Below, in pieces: positions 7,197 through 19,389 of a DNA stretch of 64,000 nt. Every line of letters starts with the position of its first letter. Position 1 is the stretch's first letter. The stretch is from Planctomycetales bacterium ZRK34 (GTDB lineage Bacteria; Planctomycetota; Phycisphaerae; Phycisphaerales; Zrk34): contig CP050848.1 in NCBI GenBank assembly GCA_014873095.1, positions 620,001 through 684,000 on the forward strand. The letters are read 5' to 3'. The notes below the pieces were generated by a model. The model ran no database searches and was not told the DNA's origin. It saw only the letters and a program-made list of their open reading frames with translations. The position numbers were made by a program, and so were the translations under genes.

Positions 7197-8192
7197 ATGG
7201 CTCGACAACGACGTAGCGGGGCATCGGTCCCGCTGAGTAAGTTCCTGGCGGAGGATATCCCACCACCGACACCCCTGCTTGGGTCGTGGCTGTGTCGGGA
7301 ACACCTGACGATGGTCTACGCACCGGCGGGAGTGGGGAAGACGATGTTCTCACTGTCTGCTGCCTTGGCGGTCGCCGGGGGTGGGATGTTCCTTGGCTGG
7401 AAAGCGGCCACGCCGCAACCCGTGCTTTACGTTGACGGTGAGATGAGCAAGTGGTCACTTCAAGATCGCCTGAAGATGCTCAGCGGGGCAGTTAAACAGT
7501 TCGACCGTGAGGCTGCTGGAGATCACTTTCACCTAGTCGCTAGGAGTCTTGGGGGTGAAGTGCCGGACCTGGCGAGCAGCAAGGGTCGGGAATGGTTACT
7601 TGAAGAGGCTCGGCGGGTGGACGCAGCGTTGGTCGTATTGGACAACCTGTCTACCCTTGTGACTCTTGAGGATGAGAATGCAGCGTCATCGTTTGATGGG
7701 GTGATTCAAACACTACTCACCCTGCGGAGTGATGACCGTGCAGCGATGCTAGTCCACCATGCACGTAAGGGCGGAGACAGCTATCGAGGTAGCTCGAAGC
7801 TGGAGGGGCCGCTGGACTGTGTGGTGTCTTTACGTCACTCATCGGGACGCCCTTCGATCAACGGGGCTCGATTTGACCTGAGTTGGACGAAGGTCCGGGA
7901 GCTTCGAGACGGAACTATGCAGCCGCTAAGGGCGGAGCTTCGAGATGTCGGCGGGGGTAAGCGTGCGTGGATCGTGAACGCAACCAACGAAGACAGAGTG
8001 TCGGAGATGATCGAGTACCTGAAGAGTGGACAGTATGGGACTCAAGGGGAGCTTGCGGAGGCTTTGGGTGTCGCTGGGGGGACTTTGAGTGGCTGGAAGA
8101 AAGAGGCCATAGAGCAGGGTCGCATAACCTCACGACAGTGGAAGCAATGCCTGAAGGATGCTGGAGAGGGAACCCAAGGGGGGGACTTCTAG
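7197..8192 (+). CDS. RepA-like AAA ATPase (replicative helicase/DnaB-loader type)
   Basis: A 331-residue RecA-fold ATPase of the AAA_25/RepA type. Walker A is APAGVGKTMFS, with YVDGEMSKW following as in RepA family members. Walker B is ALVVLDNLST, and the H-motif is MLVHHARKGG with YRGSSKLEG after it. The last 60 residues form a winged-helix-like domain (GTQGELAEALGVAGGTLSGWKKE). I chose the ATG at 7197 because GAAGGGAGG lies 5-6 bases upstream. Families like this drive replication of plasmids and phage satellites. The repeats at 6379, 6541 and 6712 lie upstream, so this may be the replication module. Substrate and loader role are inferred. Confidence 0.8.
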   Translation: MARQRRSGASVPLSKFLAEDIPPPTPLLGSWLCREHLTMVYAPAGVGKTMFSLSAALAVAGGGMFLGWKAATPQPVLYVDGEMSKWSLQDRLKMLSGAVKQFDREAAGDHFHLVARSLGGEVPDLASSKGREWLLEEARRVDAALVVLDNLSTLVTLEDENAASSFDGVIQTLLTLRSDDRAAMLVHHARKGGDSYRGSSKLEGPLDCVVSLRHSSGRPSINGARFDLSWTKVRELRDGTMQPLRAELRDVGGGKRAWIVNATNEDRVSEMIEYLKSGQYGTQGELAEALGVAGGTLSGWKKEAIEQGRITSRQWKQCLKDAGEGTQGGDF

Positions 8193-8412
8193 CTCAGGAG
8201 TTCATGGGTCGACCTTGGGAGACCCTGAACAGGAGAGGATGCTTGTCACTTTTCATTTTCAGAATCTCTCTACGTGTCCTGAAAATCTGAAAACCAACAG
8301 ATCACTACGAAAAACATTGGGCAATACGCAACAGACACCCCCTGAAAATCGGGCTCGGGTGTAGCTGTCGCACATGCCCACAACCCCACCGGGAAAGCGG
8401 CTGTGTTTGATG
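8193..8412. other. Intergenic stretch between RepA-like gene and IS110
   Basis: No supported gene. It contains two CTGAAAATC words (8278 and 8341 regions) about 60 bp apart. The left end of the IS must lie in or just after this stretch. Confidence 0.4.
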
Positions 8413-10351
<1,939 letters not shown>

Positions 10352-10383
10352 ACCACAACAACAACCAATGAAAGAGAGAACCT

Positions 10384-12738
10384 ATGTCACGAATCCAATC
10401 CGGACCACTATCCCCACAGCCCCGCCTCACCCCACTTCAGCGAATCGCCGATGCCTTTGTGATCCCCGAACGCAGACCCGCCGGTGAACGCCTCTCGGTC
10501 CTCGCTGACGCTCTCGGTACGATCCGCCCCGCGATTGAACGGGCGGGTCTGAAAGAGCAGCAGCGGCAAGCACGGGAAGCCCACGCAGCGGGAGCGGCGG
10601 CAGCGATTGACGGCAGGTCCCGCGAACTGGTGAAGGAATACGAAGCTCAGAACAAGCTCGCCCCCGGCCTGTCCGAGTGGTGGAACTCAGGTTATGACCT
10701 TCAGCGAACCCGCGCCGTCGCCAACGACTACTCCGCACGGGCTCACGCCAAGGCGGCGGAACTAGCGACGAACCCGGACGCCACGCAAGAGCAATTGTCG
10801 GAGGCTTTGGGGCAACTTCGGGAGGAAACTTTCAAGACCCTTCCGGCCAGCCCCGAAGCTCAACACCTGTTCATAGAGAAGGCAGCCGGAGCGGAGGGCG
10901 GAGCGTTGAATGCGTTCGTCTCGCGTAATGCTACTGCCAAGTTCAACGCGGCGAAGTCTCAGGCGTTCACGGATGTCGCTACGTTTCTGGATAACGAAGA
11001 GGCCAAGGGCGTGCCCATCTCACCCGACAAGCTCAAGGCTCTTGTTGATTCGCATCTACACTCCCCACTCGATGGCCACACCCTCAGCAGCGTCACAGCC
11101 AGCGTGATCGCCGAGCGTGCTATCAACGCCACACAGAATCCCGACCTTACCCCCGATGAAGTTGACGACCGGGTTAGCGATGCGGTGTCATTGCTGGAGA
11201 CGTTGAACCTGGGGACGGGGCCGCTCGGTCGGACTCAGATCGGCCTTGAAGCCATGACTCAGATTCGGCGTGAGCTTGGACGCTACGAACTTCGCCGGGA
11301 TGACCATATGCGACAGCTACAGGCCAAGGGCCGAACGGTGGTGTCTGATGCCATCGTGCGACTGTTTGAAGATGGAACCCGCCCCACCCCGGACCAGATC
11401 GAAGAACTGCGGGGCTTGGCGTCTCAGCATGAACTCCCCGTGGGCTTCGTGAACGATGTCCTGCGTGATCTTCAAGCTGACCACAAGGCCATCTTGCGGA
11501 CTCAGGTTGATACGGACGTGGCGAAGCTGCTGACGGACATTGAACTCGGGAACGTCGATGAGACAGAGGCGTGGGAGCGATTCCAGCCCCTGGCCGAAGC
11601 GATGACTACCCCGGAGAAGATGACAGTCCTGCGGGCCATCGGTCACGACCTGGGCCAGCGGGTGAGCATTGCGAATCACCGGGAAGTCTCAGCGGGCCGG
11701 GCGGCGTTGGGCTCAATCGCAAGTCGTGTCCTCAATCCGCAGGTTGACAGTTACCTGACGAACAAGTCGAAGGTCACACCGAAGGCGGAGACCCTGCTGA
11801 GGCTCGACACGCTTTACATGGAGAAACTCGAAGCGGCCCTTGATGAACGAGAGGCCGAATGGTCCGACCTGCGGGACTCTGAACGCTCTGCCCTGGTGCA
11901 GCAGGTGATCGAAGAGATGGAACCCGTGGTCAAGCGTGAACTGAACAAAGAAGACGCGACGATCACGACCAACACCACCGCCCCACCTAACACCATTGAG
12001 CAGGCTGAAGACGGGACCAAGATCATCCGCAGCTATGACGGATCATTCGACCCGCTGGACAGTGACGCCAAGTTCGCCGAGCCCTTTGGATCGGTGTTGT
12101 CGAAACGTGTCGATCATCTGGTGGAGCGAGACCGCAACAACCGAGAGTTGGCTGTGCGGTGGACCAATGAGCTACACCGCTCGGGGAACCCGGAGAAGAT
12201 CGAAGCAAAGATTGATGAACTCCGACAGGACAGTCAACAGATCAGTGATCAACTGATGGTCTTGCGGAAGCTCAACACACTCGGCCCCGTCGCAGCGATC
12301 CAGATGCTGGAAGCCAAGGCGAACATGATCCAGCAGTCAGCCGAGACACCGAAACCCCGGACACAGATCGGCGGGAAGCTCGGCCCCATCGGACCATTCC
12401 CCTCCCTCTCACCGACTCAGTACGAACAGGTCAAGCGTCTACGTGGGGCCGCTGAGAAACTCCGCAAGCTGACGGGCGTCAACAACAACCGAGTCGTCGG
12501 TATGTCTGACGTGGAGCCCCTCAAGTTCCAAGAGAACATCGACCGCTACGTCCTGCGGGAACTCATGACGATTGACGATGAGACCCTTAACGAAGCGGTG
12601 AGTCAGTTCGCCGAGTCAGAGGGGCGTGAAGGGCTGATTGCTGAGCTTCGCCAGAAGTTGCTCCTGAATGATGATCAGCTTGAGCAGGTCATCCGCAATC
12701 ACTACGCCATCCGCAAGGCTCGAAAGGTTCACCGATGA
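10384..12738 (+). CDS. Long helical protein resembling a phage internal virion protein
   Basis: A 784-residue, Ala/Glu/Arg/Leu-rich, almost wholly helical protein without signal peptide, membrane segment or enzyme motif. The overall build recalls internal core proteins of T7-like phages such as gp15 (747 residues): a Pro-rich start (MSRIQSGPLSPQPRLTPLQ), then basic-acidic helices with an NSGYDLQRTRA segment near residue 100. I see no alignment-grade similarity, so this is a hypothesis. Alternatives are a scaffold, tape-measure-like or plasmid partition-type protein. GAGAGAACCT precedes the ATG. Its stop overlaps the next start (ATGA), so the two are coupled. Confidence 0.45.
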   Translation: MSRIQSGPLSPQPRLTPLQRIADAFVIPERRPAGERLSVLADALGTIRPAIERAGLKEQQRQAREAHAAGAAAAIDGRSRELVKEYEAQNKLAPGLSEWWNSGYDLQRTRAVANDYSARAHAKAAELATNPDATQEQLSEALGQLREETFKTLPASPEAQHLFIEKAAGAEGGALNAFVSRNATAKFNAAKSQAFTDVATFLDNEEAKGVPISPDKLKALVDSHLHSPLDGHTLSSVTASVIAERAINATQNPDLTPDEVDDRVSDAVSLLETLNLGTGPLGRTQIGLEAMTQIRRELGRYELRRDDHMRQLQAKGRTVVSDAIVRLFEDGTRPTPDQIEELRGLASQHELPVGFVNDVLRDLQADHKAILRTQVDTDVAKLLTDIELGNVDETEAWERFQPLAEAMTTPEKMTVLRAIGHDLGQRVSIANHREVSAGRAALGSIASRVLNPQVDSYLTNKSKVTPKAETLLRLDTLYMEKLEAALDEREAEWSDLRDSERSALVQQVIEEMEPVVKRELNKEDATITTNTTAPPNTIEQAEDGTKIIRSYDGSFDPLDSDAKFAEPFGSVLSKRVDHLVERDRNNRELAVRWTNELHRSGNPEKIEAKIDELRQDSQQISDQLMVLRKLNTLGPVAAIQMLEAKANMIQQSAETPKPRTQIGGKLGPIGPFPSLSPTQYEQVKRLRGAAEKLRKLTGVNNNRVVGMSDVEPLKFQENIDRYVLRELMTIDDETLNEAVSQFAESEGREGLIAELRQKLLLNDDQLEQVIRNHYAIRKARKVHR

Positions 12739-13073
12739 GTAACCTGTTGGACCTGTATGGTGTGAAGCGTCACCCGTATTTGTTGGGCGGTGGTCGTGTC
12801 ACCTTCACGGGAGTTCCCGATGCACCTGGCCCCGTGACCCTTGACTATGACACGGTGGCTTGGCTGATGAAGGCGGACTTGTTCGAGTCGCTCCACTACG
12901 TCCAGAAAACGGGCCAACGGGGATGGGTCGCGTACATGGACAAGGATCATGTCCGCTGCCCCTTGGCTCAAGTTGTTCGCGGCAAGCTGAAGCGATCCGT
13001 GGGATACCTTGACGGGAACCCGCTGAACGTCAGCCGGGCGAACCTCACAAGCTATCACCTTGGGAAACAGTAG
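12735..13073 (+). CDS. HNH-like small protein, probably catalytically inactive
   Basis: A 112-residue protein starting on the ATGA overlap with the preceding gene. Near the C-terminus, LDGNPLNVSRANLTSY closely matches the second half of the HNH motif of phage homing-type nucleases (normally H..DGNPLNNR..NL). The histidine expected before LDGN is replaced by Tyr (GYLDGN), so metal-dependent cleavage is doubtful. The N-terminal 80 residues are beta-rich. It could be a DNA-binding relic of a homing nuclease or a repurposed regulator. Confidence 0.5.
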   Translation: MSNLLDLYGVKRHPYLLGGGRVTFTGVPDAPGPVTLDYDTVAWLMKADLFESLHYVQKTGQRGWVAYMDKDHVRCPLAQVVRGKLKRSVGYLDGNPLNVSRANLTSYHLGKQ

Positions 13074-13107
13074 TTCACTACTCTCACATAACACACTCAA
13101 CACGAAG

Positions 13108-13149
13108 ACGGGCAGGGCTGCTTAATGGTGGCTCTGCCCGTTGTCTTTT
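13108..13149 (+). terminator. Hairpin terminator before the excisionase
   Basis: ACGGGCAGGGC (13108-13118) pairs with GCTCTGCCCGT (13131-13141) with one G-U pair. TGTCTTTT follows. It separates the 9623-13073 unit from xis-int. Confidence 0.65.
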
Positions 13150-13163
13150 GGAGAAACAACACG

Positions 13164-13376
13164 ATGAACAGTGCAACAGAAGTTCTGGATTGTCAGCTTT
13201 ACACGCAGATCGAAGCGGCCCAGATTCTCGCGGTCTGCCCGAAGACGGTCTACAACCTGACGCGGCAGGGGTTGCTCCCGGTGGTCCGTCTGACTCAGCG
13301 AATCGTCAGGTACAAGCGGGCGGACCTGGAGGCATTCACGAAGCAGCGGACGGAAGGTATCCCGGCGACGGCGTAG
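13164..13376 (+). CDS. Excisionase-like helix-turn-helix protein (MerR/HTH_17 type)
   Basis: A 70-residue protein consisting almost only of one winged helix: LYTQIEAAQILAVCPKTVYN (helix-turn-helix), LTRQGLLPVVRLTQRIVRYKRADLEAF (wing and last helix). This is the standard build of Xis/AlpA-type proteins beside tyrosine integrases. It lies 69 bp upstream of the terminal integrase, same strand. I chose ATG 13164; GGAG lies 10 bases upstream. The likely role is bending DNA at the att arms to favour excision; regulation of other element genes, as with AlpA, is also possible. Confidence 0.8.
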   Translation: MNSATEVLDCQLYTQIEAAQILAVCPKTVYNLTRQGLLPVVRLTQRIVRYKRADLEAFTKQRTEGIPATA

Positions 13377-13445
13377 CGCTGGCAACGTATCCGGCCTACA
13401 GTGTTAGTAATTCAAGTCGAAGATAGATGACGGAGTAACGAATCA

Positions 13446-14773
<1,328 letters not shown>

Positions 14774-14857
14774 GTTACAGGTGCGATTTTAGCCATGCCG
14801 TGGCTCAGGTCAAGCGGCGGCGGCGCAAAGTCCGATGGGCTACAATACGCTCACGCT

Positions 14858-14941
14858 GCGGGCGTGGCGGAATTGGTAGACGCGCCGGATTTAGGTTCCG
14901 GTGGGGTAAAACCCGTGGAGGTTCGAGTCCTCTCGCCCGCA
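14858..14941 (+). tRNA. tRNA-Leu (anticodon UAG)
   Basis: Acceptor GCGGGCG pairs with CGCCCGC. The anticodon stem CCGGA/TCCGG encloses TTTAGGT, and a variable arm (TGGGGTAAAACCCG) marks a class II tRNA. There is no encoded CCA. A TACAAT -10 box lies at 14841-14846. Confidence 0.95.
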
Positions 14942-14978
14942 TTGATCGATCAACTCAAACCAGCCAGGGGTAGACGCC

Positions 14979-15737
14979 ATGACACAGGCCCAGGCGACCG
15001 CGGGACGGATTCGGTGGATCATGCTCGCGGCGGCGATCCTGTGCTGGTGCGCCGGGTTGTTTCTGCTGCTGGGGGGCGTGTACGAACACGGCGTCGGGTA
15101 TGGCTTGATGGGCGTTTTCGGGTATGACCTGAGCGGTTGGGGGCCGATCGCGATTTTTCTGGGTGTGTTCATCATCATGCAGTGGCTTTTTCTGATGCCG
15201 CGGCGCGGGTGGACCATCGAACTGGGCAAGACGGGACGGCCGATGAGCACCGCCATCAGCACGGCGGGCTTGATGGCGGCCTTGCTGAGCACGGGGCTGA
15301 TCGCGGCGGTGTTGGAACTGCCGGGGTGGTGGATGACGATGCTCGGCGCCGAAGGCCCGCGCATGCAGATGGAGGTCGATCGGCGATGGGTCGGGCCGGC
15401 GATTGTCGGTGGGCTGTGGGTGATCTGGGCGGTGATCTTTTTCATGTACTGGCGCGACGGGCAGACGGATCGACACACGCGCCTGAGCCGCCTGCTGCGG
15501 GGATTGATCGCGGGCAGTGTGGTGGAGTTGATCATCTGCGTGCCGGTTCACATTGCGGTGCTGAACAAGCCGGATGACGATTGCTACTGCGTCCGCGGGT
15601 CGTACACGGGGCTCGTCTTCGGGGGAACGGTCCTGTGTTGGGCATTCGGCCCGGGCGTGATTCTGCTGTTTGCCCGGGAGCGCGTTCGGCGGGCTCAACT
15701 GCTGGGCAACCGGGCGAATTCCGAGATGGCCGGGTAG
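14979..15737 (+). CDS. Hypothetical polytopic membrane protein
   Basis: A 252-residue protein with about six transmembrane helices, among them IMLAAAILCWCAGLFLLLGG, IAIFLGVFIIMQWLFLM, LMAALLSTGLIAAVLEL, VGGLWVIWAVIFFMYW and LVFGGTVLCWAFGPGVILLF. A short Cys pair (CYC) lies in a loop near residue 205. I recognise no family. It ends 11 bp before the YhhQ-like gene and is probably in the same transcript. Confidence 0.7.
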   Translation: MTQAQATAGRIRWIMLAAAILCWCAGLFLLLGGVYEHGVGYGLMGVFGYDLSGWGPIAIFLGVFIIMQWLFLMPRRGWTIELGKTGRPMSTAISTAGLMAALLSTGLIAAVLELPGWWMTMLGAEGPRMQMEVDRRWVGPAIVGGLWVIWAVIFFMYWRDGQTDRHTRLSRLLRGLIAGSVVELIICVPVHIAVLNKPDDDCYCVRGSYTGLVFGGTVLCWAFGPGVILLFARERVRRAQLLGNRANSEMAG

Positions 15738-15748
15738 ACTGTCGGGTC

Positions 15749-16576
15749 ATGAAGGGTGAACTGCCATACAGCTATGTCGACTCGGCGCTACACGAGCGGC
15801 GTGAGCGGGTGTTTCTGCTGCTGGCGGGTTTGTTCCTGGCGTCGATGACGATGCTGAACATTCTCGGGGTGTCGCGGTTCATCGACATGTCGTTTGTGGT
15901 GTTCGGCATGGAGATACCGTTCGTGGTGGCGATCGGGGTGCTGCCCTACCCGGCGACCTTTTTATGCACGGACTTTGTCAGCGAGTTTTACGGACGGCGG
16001 CGGGCGAATTACCTGGTCTTCGTCGGGCTGCTGATGAATCTGTGGGTGATCGCGTTCATGTGGATCGGGGGCCTTCTGCCGCCGACGCCGGCGCTGGGGC
16101 CCGACGGCCTGCCGGATCACGAAGCGTATGAATTCGCCTTCTACCGCATTCGCATGTTCACGATGGGCGCGGTAACCGCCTCGATGATCGCCTACATGGC
16201 GGCGCAGTTCTGCGATGTGTACCTGTTTCACTTCTGGAAGCGGGTGACGCGCGGCAAGCATCTGTGGCTGCGCAACAACGGCTCGACGCTGGTCAGCCAG
16301 TTCGTCGACACGTTCGCGGTGATCACGATCACGCACTTCTGGGCGGGCGGTCTGCCGATGGACCCGCAGCGCGGCGAGTGGCATCAGTTGGCGATCTATA
16401 TCGGATCGGGATACGTATTCAAAGTGGTCGCGGCGCTGCTGGATACCGGGCCGTTCTACCTCGGCGTGATGTTTTTATCACGGTATTTACAGATCGATCC
16501 GACGGCCGAGCATAACATCGATGTCGAAGAAGCGGCGGGCTCGCTGGACACCCCCGACGCTTCGGGCATGCCGTAA
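15749..16576 (+). CDS. yhhQ: Queuosine precursor transporter, YhhQ/VUT family
   Basis: A 275-residue membrane protein of the Vut_1 (PF02592) family. Typical segments are LGVSRFIDMSFVVFGMEIPF, PATFLCTDFVSEFYGRRRAN (the conserved D-x2-SE-xYG motif) and WLRNNGSTLVSQFVDTFAVI. About six helices are visible. The family imports preQ0/preQ1 for queuosine synthesis in tRNA. I chose the ATG at 15749 (MKGELPYSY); upstream in-frame sequence belongs to the previous gene in another frame. No other queuosine genes are in the window. Confidence 0.88.
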   Translation: MKGELPYSYVDSALHERRERVFLLLAGLFLASMTMLNILGVSRFIDMSFVVFGMEIPFVVAIGVLPYPATFLCTDFVSEFYGRRRANYLVFVGLLMNLWVIAFMWIGGLLPPTPALGPDGLPDHEAYEFAFYRIRMFTMGAVTASMIAYMAAQFCDVYLFHFWKRVTRGKHLWLRNNGSTLVSQFVDTFAVITITHFWAGGLPMDPQRGEWHQLAIYIGSGYVFKVVAALLDTGPFYLGVMFLSRYLQIDPTAEHNIDVEEAAGSLDTPDASGMP

Positions 16577-16669
16577 CAGGCTACAGATTGAGTCGGCAGC
16601 GTCGAAGTGTCGATAATATCGTGACCCGGACCATGAAATCGTTTTACCCCGGCGCAGGAGCCGCGGCCC

Positions 16670-18202
16670 ATGCCCGCAGAGCCCGGACAGATCAACACGA
16701 CCGCACACCGGGCGAGGCCGACGGTTCAATCACCGGCGCTGGGCCGCACCACGGCGCGCGGTGCGGCATGGATGATCGGACAGGCGGTCGGCAGCAAACT
16801 GGTCAGCTTCGGTTCTCAGATCGCACTGACCGCGTTGTTGATGCCCGAGGACTTCGGCCTGGTGGCGCTGGCGTACACGGTGCGAGCGTTTACGGACAAA
16901 CTACAGGACCCGGGGATCACGGCGGTGCTGGTGCAGCGGAGCCGCCACTTCGAACGATGGATGAACCCGGCGTTCTGGATGTCGCTGAGCAGCGGCGTGA
17001 TGGCGATGTGCATCATGCTGGCGGCGATACCGCTGGCGGTGTGGTTTTACGGTGAACCGGGGCTGGTCGGATTGATGCTGGTGCTGGCGTTGTCGGCGCC
17101 GCTGGACACGCTGCGGACGGTACCGCGAGCGCGACTGAGCAGCCAGATGCGCTTTGGCACGCTGGCGGGGCTCGACCTGGCGATGCTGATTCTGCAAATG
17201 GGGCTGAGCATTGCGCTGGCGGCGACGGGATTCGGAGCGTACAGCTTCGTGATGCCGCTACCGGTTATGTATGCGGTTCGTACGGGCGTGTTGTGGTCGC
17301 TGGCTCGGCCGCGGGTGCGGTGGGCGCTTCAACTTCGGCGGTGGCGACATCTGCTCAACGACACGGTGTTCGTTTTCGCCACGTACATGGCCCGCACGCT
17401 GTACTGGCAGGGAGACTACATTGTGCTGGGGCGGTTGCACGGCACGGATGTGGTCGGCGTGTACTTTTTTGCGTTCACACTTTCGACGCAAACACTGTTT
17501 CTACTGGCGGGGAATCTGTCATCGGTGTTGTTTCCAGCGCTGAGCCGACTGACACAGGAGCCGGCCCGGCAGAAGGCGGGATTCCGACAGGCTATCGATG
17601 TGCTGGCGATGATCGGAATTCCGATGGCGCTGCTGCAGGCCGCGGTGGCTGACCCGGTGGTGCGGCTGGTGTTCACACCGCGGTGGTATGACGGGATTCC
17701 GGTGCTGCAGGTGCTGAGCGTGGGCATGGCGATCCGCATGGTCGGGGCGCTGGGGTCGAGCCTGACACAGGCCAACGGGCGGTTCAAACTGCAGGCGAGC
17801 GTCGACGGATGTTACGCGGTGATGTTTCTGACAGCGGTATCGATCAGCGCGTTGTACGGCGCAGCGCTGACTGTGGCGATCACGGTGGCGATCTGCTCGT
17901 CGATATTCGGATTGGTGAACATGTATGTGGCGATGCGGCAGGTCGGCGGCGGATGGGCCGACGCGGTCGGGCCGTATCTGCGCCCGACGCTGATCGGCGG
18001 CGGCGCGTGCGCGGCGGGATGGGCGGCAGCGCAAACGGTGACGCTGGAGAACCAGGAAACGGTGCAGCAGTTGCTGCGGTTGGCAATCACGCTGGTAGTG
18101 AGTCTGGGTGTTTACCTGCCGCTGATTCGCATGGCGGATCGTCCGACGTGGGACTTGGCCATGATGCGATTCAAAACTCTGCTGCGGCGCGGCGAATCAT
18201 GA
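16670..18202 (+). CDS. Polysaccharide flippase (Wzx/MOP superfamily)
   Basis: A 510-residue protein with about 12-14 transmembrane helices. It starts with the family pattern ARGAAWMIGQAVGSKLVSFGSQIALTALL-MPEDFGLVALA, then LGRLHGTDVVGVYFFAFTLSTQ in the middle, and FPALSRLTQEPARQK. These match oligosaccharide exporters of the MOP superfamily that flip lipid-linked sugars. AGGAG precedes the ATG by 10 bases. The next gene is a pyruvyl-transferase-like protein, so the substrate is probably an exopolysaccharide or envelope glycan repeat. Confidence 0.88.
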   Translation: MPAEPGQINTTAHRARPTVQSPALGRTTARGAAWMIGQAVGSKLVSFGSQIALTALLMPEDFGLVALAYTVRAFTDKLQDPGITAVLVQRSRHFERWMNPAFWMSLSSGVMAMCIMLAAIPLAVWFYGEPGLVGLMLVLALSAPLDTLRTVPRARLSSQMRFGTLAGLDLAMLILQMGLSIALAATGFGAYSFVMPLPVMYAVRTGVLWSLARPRVRWALQLRRWRHLLNDTVFVFATYMARTLYWQGDYIVLGRLHGTDVVGVYFFAFTLSTQTLFLLAGNLSSVLFPALSRLTQEPARQKAGFRQAIDVLAMIGIPMALLQAAVADPVVRLVFTPRWYDGIPVLQVLSVGMAIRMVGALGSSLTQANGRFKLQASVDGCYAVMFLTAVSISALYGAALTVAITVAICSSIFGLVNMYVAMRQVGGGWADAVGPYLRPTLIGGGACAAGWAAAQTVTLENQETVQQLLRLAITLVVSLGVYLPLIRMADRPTWDLAMMRFKTLLRRGES

Positions 18203-18288
18203 AAGACTCGCTGGCCTGCGACGAGCAGGCTCTTATCATGGGCTGTGCCTGAAAAGAATCAGCGACAGCAACACGAGGAAGACCGACG

Positions 18289-19389
18289 ATGCGTATTGGG
18301 ATTCACGGCTGCTACCACACGCCGAACTACGGCGATCTGCTGTTGATGCAGATCATCAGCAGCCGGCTTCAGAGCCAGGGCCATCAGGTGGTCTGTCCGT
18401 GGTTGCCGAATCGTTTTCGTGAAGACCTGCAAACGCCGGGCGGGCGCGGGTTGCGTGATTGTCTGGGCCTCGATGCGGTGGTGTTCGGCGGGGGTGGATA
18501 TTTCAATGACGACGGCACGCCGCGGAGCCGACGACGGATGCTTCGCTATTCGGTTCCCGCTTTGGGTTGGCGATGCACCGGTACGCCGTACACGATTCTG
18601 GCCGTCGGCGCGGGACCGACGATGTCGCCGTCGACGCGGCGGCGGGTTCGCACAATCTGCCGAGGAGCCCGCCAGGTGTGTGTCCGCGACATTGCCAGCC
18701 GCGATCTGCTGCTCGACTGCGGCGTGACGAACGACAAACTGCAGGTCACCGCGGATCTGGCGATCGTGATCGAACCGCAGGATATTCCGCCCGAAGCGAA
18801 TGCATTTGCAGAACAACACCTCGGACCGCGCGTGCCCGGGCGCCGGCGCGTGTGTCTGCACCCGCCGTTAATGCCGGGGCAGGAAACGGAAACGATCCAG
18901 TTGATCCACGGACTCGGCCGCATGTTGCACGGGCACGATCAGGTTCAGGTTATGTGGCTCTACGACGGCGGCGGCTTGTCACTGGAGCAGTTTCAACAGG
19001 CGACCGCCGAAGTGACACCGGCAGCGCCCGTCCTGCAGATCGAATCGCCCTGGAAAACCACGGCGATGCTCGGGCAGATGGACGCGGTATTGACGACGAA
19101 GCTGCATGTGGGCATCGTCGCCTGGGCCCTGGGGGTGATGCCGTGCAGTCTGTCGAAGCACGGAAAAACCAAGCGTTTTTTCGAGCAGATCGGTCGCAGC
19201 GCGTTTCAGGCCGACTACACCACTTCGCCGCTCGCTTACGAAGCGTGGATCGACTGCCTGCTGCATGATCCTTCCCGCTACCACCATGAAGACCCCGCGC
19301 TGCGGCAGCAGGTCAAAGCCCAGGCGGCACTGAACTACCAACACCTGGATACATTCATTCAACAGGTCACTGCGGAAAACAACACTTGA
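18289..19389 (+). CDS. Polysaccharide pyruvyl transferase family protein
   Basis: A 366-residue protein of the PS_pyruv_trans family (PF04230, CsaB-like). Marks are the N-terminal HTPNYGDLLLMQ, the glycine run VVFGGGGYFND, ILAVGAGPTMS, VCVRDIASRDLL (the R-D-x-S/R-S signature region) and the late TTKLHVGIVAWALG. The family adds ketal-linked pyruvate to cell-surface sugars or belongs to related glycan enzymes. GAGGAAG precedes the ATG. Its stop overlaps the next start by one base (TGATG). Confidence 0.82.
   Translation: MRIGIHGCYHTPNYGDLLLMQIISSRLQSQGHQVVCPWLPNRFREDLQTPGGRGLRDCLGLDAVVFGGGGYFNDDGTPRSRRRMLRYSVPALGWRCTGTPYTILAVGAGPTMSPSTRRRVRTICRGARQVCVRDIASRDLLLDCGVTNDKLQVTADLAIVIEPQDIPPEANAFAEQHLGPRVPGRRRVCLHPPLMPGQETETIQLIHGLGRMLHGHDQVQVMWLYDGGGLSLEQFQQATAEVTPAAPVLQIESPWKTTAMLGQMDAVLTTKLHVGIVAWALGVMPCSLSKHGKTKRFFEQIGRSAFQADYTTSPLAYEAWIDCLLHDPSRYHHEDPALRQQVKAQAALNYQHLDTFIQQVTAENNT

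Noticed and set aside
8158..8364. A 68-codon plus-strand frame overlapping the end of the RepA-like gene
   Set aside because: Start lies inside the RepA-like gene without a ribosome binding site, and composition gives no coding signal.
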